A DNA stretch of 64,000 bases. It comes from Pseudorhodobacter ferrugineus DSM 5888. GTDB lineage: Bacteria > Pseudomonadota > Alphaproteobacteria > Rhodobacterales > Rhodobacteraceae. Under the pieces are notes generated by a model. That model was not told where the DNA came from. It did not search any database and saw only the letters and a program-made list of their open reading frames with translations. Positions 60,492 to 64,000 of this stretch are shown here, one piece after another. Location of the stretch: positions 1 to 64,000 of the forward strand of contig NZ_ATVN01000008.1 in the NCBI RefSeq assembly GCF_000420745.1, given 5' to 3'. Each line of letters begins with the position of its first letter. Position 1 is the first letter of the stretch. The position numbers and the translations under genes are program-made.

Positions 60492-61367
60492 ATGGCACAA
60501 GCAGGATATAGCGACCAAACCATGTCGCGCCAAGCGATGAAGGCAGAACTTTTGGATGCCGAGACGGAATTGCGCCTTGCCTATGCGTGGCGCGACCAAC
60601 GCGATGAGGCAGCCCTACACCGCCTGATCACCGCCTATATGCGGCTTGCCATCAGCATGGCGTCGAAATTCCGCCGCTACGGTGCCCCGATGAATGACCT
60701 GATCCAAGAGGCATCTTTGGGTCTTATGAAAGCGGCGGACAAGTTTGACCCCGACCGTGGCGTCCGCTTTTCCACCTATGCCGTGTGGTGGATCAAGGCG
60801 AGCATCCAAGACTATGTGATGCGCAACTGGTCGATGGTGCGCACCGGCTCCACCAGCAGCCAAAAAGCGCTGTTCTTCAACCTGCGCCGCGTGCAGGCAA
60901 AAATTGAACGCGAGGCAAACCAGCGCGGTGAAACCCTTGATGGCCACCAATTGCGCGCAATGATCGCAAGCGAAATTGGTGTGCCTGTGCATGATGTGGA
61001 GATGATGGACGGCCGCCTTGCAGGGTCGGACTTTTCGCTTAATGTCACCCAATCGGCCGAGGATGAAGGCCGCGAATGGATCGACGCGCTCGAGGACGAT
61101 ACGGCGCAGGCTTCTGAGGTGGTCGAGGACAGCCACGACCGCGCCCATCTGCGCGACTGGTTGGTCAAGGCGATGACTGACCTGAACCCGCGCGAACGCT
61201 TTATCGTAACCGAACGCAAGCTGCGCGACGAAGGGCGCACGCTGGAATCCTTGGGCAATGAGCTGGGCCTGTCGAAAGAGCGTGTTCGGCAATTAGAGGC
61301 CGCAGCCTTTGCCAAACTCAAGCGCAGCCTTGAAACCCGCACGCGTGAGGTGCATCACTTCTTGTGA
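60492..61367 (+). CDS. rpoH2: RNA polymerase sigma factor RpoHII (sigma-32 family)
   Basis: The product has 291 residues. Region 2 includes HRLITAYMRLAISMASKFRRYGAPMNDLIQEASLGLMKAADKFDPDRGVRFSTYAVWWIKASIQDYVMRNWS. The RpoH box is QKALFFNLRR, and region 4 contains LGLSKERVRQLEAAAF. The exact sequence around MVRTGSTSSQKALFFNLRR is that of the RpoHII type, which in this family answers oxidative stress, rather than the classic heat-shock RpoHI. GGGGGTGTATA precedes the ATG. Its stop overlaps the start of the ChaN gene. Confidence 0.92.
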   Translation: MAQAGYSDQTMSRQAMKAELLDAETELRLAYAWRDQRDEAALHRLITAYMRLAISMASKFRRYGAPMNDLIQEASLGLMKAADKFDPDRGVRFSTYAVWWIKASIQDYVMRNWSMVRTGSTSSQKALFFNLRRVQAKIEREANQRGETLDGHQLRAMIASEIGVPVHDVEMMDGRLAGSDFSLNVTQSAEDEGREWIDALEDDTAQASEVVEDSHDRAHLRDWLVKAMTDLNPRERFIVTERKLRDEGRTLESLGNELGLSKERVRQLEAAAFAKLKRSLETRTREVHHFL

Positions 61368-62185
61368 TGATCAAAGCGATTTCCTTCCTGTCGGCCATGT
61401 CCCTGCTCTGTGGGGACATGGCGTTTGCGCAGAAAACAACCCTTGCCGATTTGCCCGCAACGGCACCCGCCGAAATCGTAATCCTCGGCGAAATCCATGA
61501 TAATCCAACCCACCACCTGACCCAAGCAGACCTTGTTGCGCGGTGGAAACCGGCGGCAATCGTGTTTGAAATGCTGACCCCATCGCAAGCCAAGGCTGTT
61601 GGCGGCACGGACCGGACCGATGCCACCGCAATGGAAGCAGCACTTCAATGGAACGGCACAGGCTGGCCCGATTACGACCTCTATCACCCGATTTTTGCGG
61701 CCTCTGGCACCGCAAACCTCTACGGCGCGGCGCTGGACATATCAGACGTCCGCCGCGCCATAACTGAAGGCGCCGCCACGGTTTTTGGCCCAGATGCCAG
61801 CCTATACGGCCTTGCAACCCCATTGCCCGCCGCCGAACAATCCGCCCGCGAGGCAGATCAAATGACCGCCCATTGTAACGCTCTGCCGCCTGAAATGCTG
61901 GCAGGCATGGTTGCAGCTCAACGTCTGCGCGATGCCGCCTTTGCCCGCACAGCCCTTGCTGCCTTGGCCGAAGCGGGCGGCCCCGTTGTGGTCATTACAG
62001 GGTCAGGCCATGCCGACCGTGACCGCGGCATCCCTGCGGCCCTGGCCATCGCCGCCCCCGACACATCGGTCTACAGCATCGGCCAAATCGAAGGCGCTCC
62101 CGACCCATCCGCGCCTTTCGACGTCTGGATCGTCACCCCACCAACCCCGCGCGATGACCCTTGCGTGGGTTTCGCCAAGCCTTAG
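61367..62185 (+). CDS. ChaN-family haem-binding protein, secreted
   Basis: The product has 272 residues. A signal peptide (IKAISFLSAMSLLCGDMAFAQ) is followed by the ChaN pattern IVILGEIHDNPTHHLTQADLV and PDYDLYHPIF, with TGSGHADRDRGIP near the end. ChaN of Campylobacter binds haem at the outer membrane. It overlaps rpoHII by one base (TGATG), so stress sigma and this protein are made together. Confidence 0.85.
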   Translation: MIKAISFLSAMSLLCGDMAFAQKTTLADLPATAPAEIVILGEIHDNPTHHLTQADLVARWKPAAIVFEMLTPSQAKAVGGTDRTDATAMEAALQWNGTGWPDYDLYHPIFAASGTANLYGAALDISDVRRAITEGAATVFGPDASLYGLATPLPAAEQSAREADQMTAHCNALPPEMLAGMVAAQRLRDAAFARTALAALAEAGGPVVVITGSGHADRDRGIPAALAIAAPDTSVYSIGQIEGAPDPSAPFDVWIVTPPTPRDDPCVGFAKP

Positions 62186-62198
62186 GTCACCGCAAACT

Positions 62199-62222
62199 TC
62201 TTTTTCTGTTCGGTAAATATCC
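62199..62222 (-). repeat. Dispersed repeat, partial copy 3 (reverse strand)
   Basis: The reverse complement GGATATTTACCGAACAGAAA-AA matches the second half of copies 1 and 2 (GGGGATATTT..GAACAGAAAAA). It starts 14 bp after the ChaN gene. Confidence 0.55.
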
Positions 62223-62400
62223 ATTTGCCTTGTGCGTCATCGGCAGTCTGGTCTTGATTGCGCGCAAACCGCTTCAAGGGGAAATTGCCGTCAGGCAAGC
62301 GGGGCAAAGCCCCCGCGTCCCTTGGCCTCGCAAAACACCGTTCACCTCTGGCATAAATATCGCTAGGGTGGCCGTGCAACCCTTCTGAACGGACCCCATC

Positions 62401-63600
62401 ATGTTGACAGGCAAGCGTATTCTTCTGGTGATCGGCGGCGGGATCGCCGCGTTCAAATCGCTTGACCTGATCCGCCGCCTGCGCGAACGCGGGGCCGATG
62501 TGACACCTGTGCTCACCAAGGCAGGCGAACAATTCGTGACCCCGCTCTCCGTTTCCGCCCTCAGCGGCTCCAAACTCTACCGTGATCTGTTCGATCTGAC
62601 GGATGAGGCCGAGATGGGCCATATCCAACTCTCGCGCTCGGCCGATCTGATTGTCGTCGCTCCCGCCACTGCCGATTTGATGGCGAAAATGGCCCAAGGC
62701 CGCGCGGATGATCTTGCCTCAACCCTCCTTTTGGCCACCAATACGCCCGTCTTGATTGCGCCTGCGATGAATGTGCGGATGTGGCAACACGCGGCAACGC
62801 AGCGCAATCTGGCCATGCTGCAGGATGATGGTATTCGCCTCATCGGCCCGAATGATGGTGATATGGCCTGCGGTGAGTTTGGACCGGGCCGCATGGCCGA
62901 ACCCTTGGAAATAATAGCCGCGATTGAGGCAGGGTTTGCGCGCGGTCCCCTTGCGGGCAAGAATATTCTGGTCACCTCTGGCCCCACCCATGAACCGATT
63001 GACCCGGTGCGCTATATCGCCAACCGATCGTCAGGCGCGCAAGGCACGGCGCTGGCCGCAGCGCTGCGCGATTTGGGAGCGAATGTGACCTTTGTCACTG
63101 GCCCTGCCAGCGTGGCCCCGCCATCGGGTGTAAGCGTTCAACATGTTGAAACAGCCGCACAAATGCTGTCAGCAGTGCAAGCGGCCTTGCCCGCCGATTG
63201 CGCCATCTTTGCCGCGGCCGTGGCCGATTGGCGCGTGGCCAACGCCGCCGCGTCCAAAATGAAAAAGGACGGCGCAGGCAAGACCCCCGCGCTGGAATTT
63301 GCCGAAAACCCCGACATCCTTGCCACTGTGTCGCAGATGAAAACGGGCCGCCCTGCTTTGGTGATAGGCTTTGCCGCCGAAACCGATGATGTCATCGCCC
63401 ATGCCATTGCTAAACGGTTGCGCAAGGGCTGTGACTGGATCGTTGCCAATGACGTGTCACCCGCCACGGGCATCATGGGCGGGGCAGAAAACGCCGTAAC
63501 CGTGATATCGGATGCGGGTGCAGACGGCTGGCCACGGATGAGCAAGGCGGAAGTCGCCAAGCGATTGGCGGACCGGATCGCGCAGGCCTTGAACGGCTAG
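62401..63600 (+). CDS. coaBC: Bifunctional phosphopantothenoylcysteine decarboxylase/phosphopantothenate-cysteine ligase
   Basis: The product has 399 residues. The N-terminal flavoprotein CoaC part has GKRILLVIGGGIAAFKSLDLIRRLRERG, VAPATADLMAKMAQGRADDL and APAMNVRMWQHAATQRN; the C-terminal CoaB part has LVTSGPTHEPIDPVRYIANRSSGAQG and AAAVADWRV. It makes 4'-phosphopantetheine on the way to coenzyme A. Confidence 0.96.
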   Translation: MLTGKRILLVIGGGIAAFKSLDLIRRLRERGADVTPVLTKAGEQFVTPLSVSALSGSKLYRDLFDLTDEAEMGHIQLSRSADLIVVAPATADLMAKMAQGRADDLASTLLLATNTPVLIAPAMNVRMWQHAATQRNLAMLQDDGIRLIGPNDGDMACGEFGPGRMAEPLEIIAAIEAGFARGPLAGKNILVTSGPTHEPIDPVRYIANRSSGAQGTALAAALRDLGANVTFVTGPASVAPPSGVSVQHVETAAQMLSAVQAALPADCAIFAAAVADWRVANAAASKMKKDGAGKTPALEFAENPDILATVSQMKTGRPALVIGFAAETDDVIAHAIAKRLRKGCDWIVANDVSPATGIMGGAENAVTVISDAGADGWPRMSKAEVAKRLADRIAQALNG

Positions 63601-63619
63601 GATGTGTTGCCCCATTGGT

Positions 63620-63651
63620 GCCTCCGGCGGGGATATTTTTGAACAGAAAAA
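63620..63651 (+). repeat. Dispersed repeat GCCTCCGGCGGGGATATTT, copy 2
   Basis: The repeat is followed by TTGAACAGAAAAA. It sits in the 66 bp spacer between coaBC and dut, and its end runs into the dut ribosome-binding region. It may shape read-through from coaBC into dut. Confidence 0.7.
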
Positions 63652-63666
63652 GATAAGGGACAGCCT

Positions 63667-64000
63667 ATGGGGCCGACTTTGCGGTTTATGTGGGAAGACT
63701 GGGCGGACCAAAGCCTTGGCCTGCCATGCTATGAGACATCAGGGGCCGCAGGAGCCGATATTCGCGCAAACCTTGCCCCATCGGATCGAAGCGCAGGGAT
63801 CACGCTGGCCCCAATGGCGCGGATCATCGTGGCCACAGGGCTGCGGATCGAAATTCCCCAAGGGTTCGAGGTGCAAATCCGGCCCCGCTCGGGCCTTGCG
63901 CTGAAACACGGAATCAGCCTCCCCAACACGCCGGGCACAATTGACAGCGATTATCGCGGGCCTTTGGGCGTGGCGCTGATCAATCTGGGGGCTGCCCCCT
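63667..64000 (+). CDS. dut: dUTP diphosphatase (5' part; gene continues past the window)
   Basis: The frame is open from ATG 63667 to the window end, 111 residues. Visible motifs are GAAGADIRA (motif 1), [12 protein letters not shown] (motif 2) and [16 protein letters not shown] (motif 3, catalytic Asp and Tyr). The trimeric enzyme splits dUTP to dUMP and pyrophosphate, keeping uracil out of DNA. AAGGGA precedes the ATG. The coaBC-dut order is common in alphaproteobacteria. Confidence 0.94.
   Translation, partial: MGPTLRFMWEDWADQSLGLPCYETSGAAGADIRANLAPSDRSAGITLAPMARIIVATGLRIEIPQGFEVQIRPRSGLALKHGISLPNTPGTIDSDYRGPLGVALINLGAAP

Overview
This 64 kb window reads as chromosome of an alphaproteobacterium of the Rhodobacteraceae/Roseobacter group. 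The pointers are a RpoHII-type heat-shock sigma factor, an Hsp20-DUF1150 pair, an H-type lectin protein, a Hint_2 protein, the atpHAGDC order, a family II pyrophosphatase, and the intergenic repeat GCCTCCGGCGGGGATATTT. Most of it is compact, high-GC housekeeping sequence with many 1-14 bp gene overlaps.

The left edge (1-2115) is the end of an integrated island: the tail of an IS5-family transposase, an AlpA-like regulator, a tyrosine integrase broken by what looks like a one-base insertion, and a 56 bp tRNA-Leu 3' fragment that marks the attachment site. The chromosome resumes at 2116. An LpxR-like lipid A deacylase and a Hint protein come first, then rpsD behind a strong promoter and a structured leader of about 200 nt. 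A hisC-tyrC-extensin operon follows, then a DUF2125/ChaC-type pair, an orphan MotA/ExbB + MotB/OmpA pair and a decayed M23 peptidase gene. Next come clpA, gloB and the F1 ATP synthase operon atpHAGDC.

The middle (23-48 kb) holds an H-lectin protein, prs, a kappa-class GST-like isomerase with an alpha/beta hydrolase, a minus-strand run (ltaE, ycgN, ribF, MaoC, HAD phosphatase, ppaC, TraB/GumN), groES-groEL with a CIRCE operator, a DMT transporter, a lipase, Nudix and GNAT genes, purEK, and an Hsp20/DUF1150 operon behind a near-consensus sigma-32 promoter. It continues with trxB and an Lrp regulator, a 443 bp gene-free gap with strong RNA-like structure, a previously uncalled 50-aa small protein, pgeF, midA, lgt, ubiK, a BadF-type kinase, and an SDR + FAH-hydrolase pair.

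The right third carries murJ-glnD, a divergent lpoA-like gene versus rsmI-yraN, gshB, yifB, a GST with an extra cysteine-rich tail, cobU with a phosphatase, rpoHII (with an RpoE-like promoter) and chaN, coaBC, and the start of dut at the window edge.

I see no CRISPR array, intact prophage, rRNA or complete tRNA, and no clear new multi-gene system. The best leads are the structured gap at 41.97-42.16 kb with its neighbouring small protein, the orphan proton-channel/peptidoglycan-binding pair, the rpsD leader, the GST-TRASH-like fusion and the tRNA-Leu integration scar.
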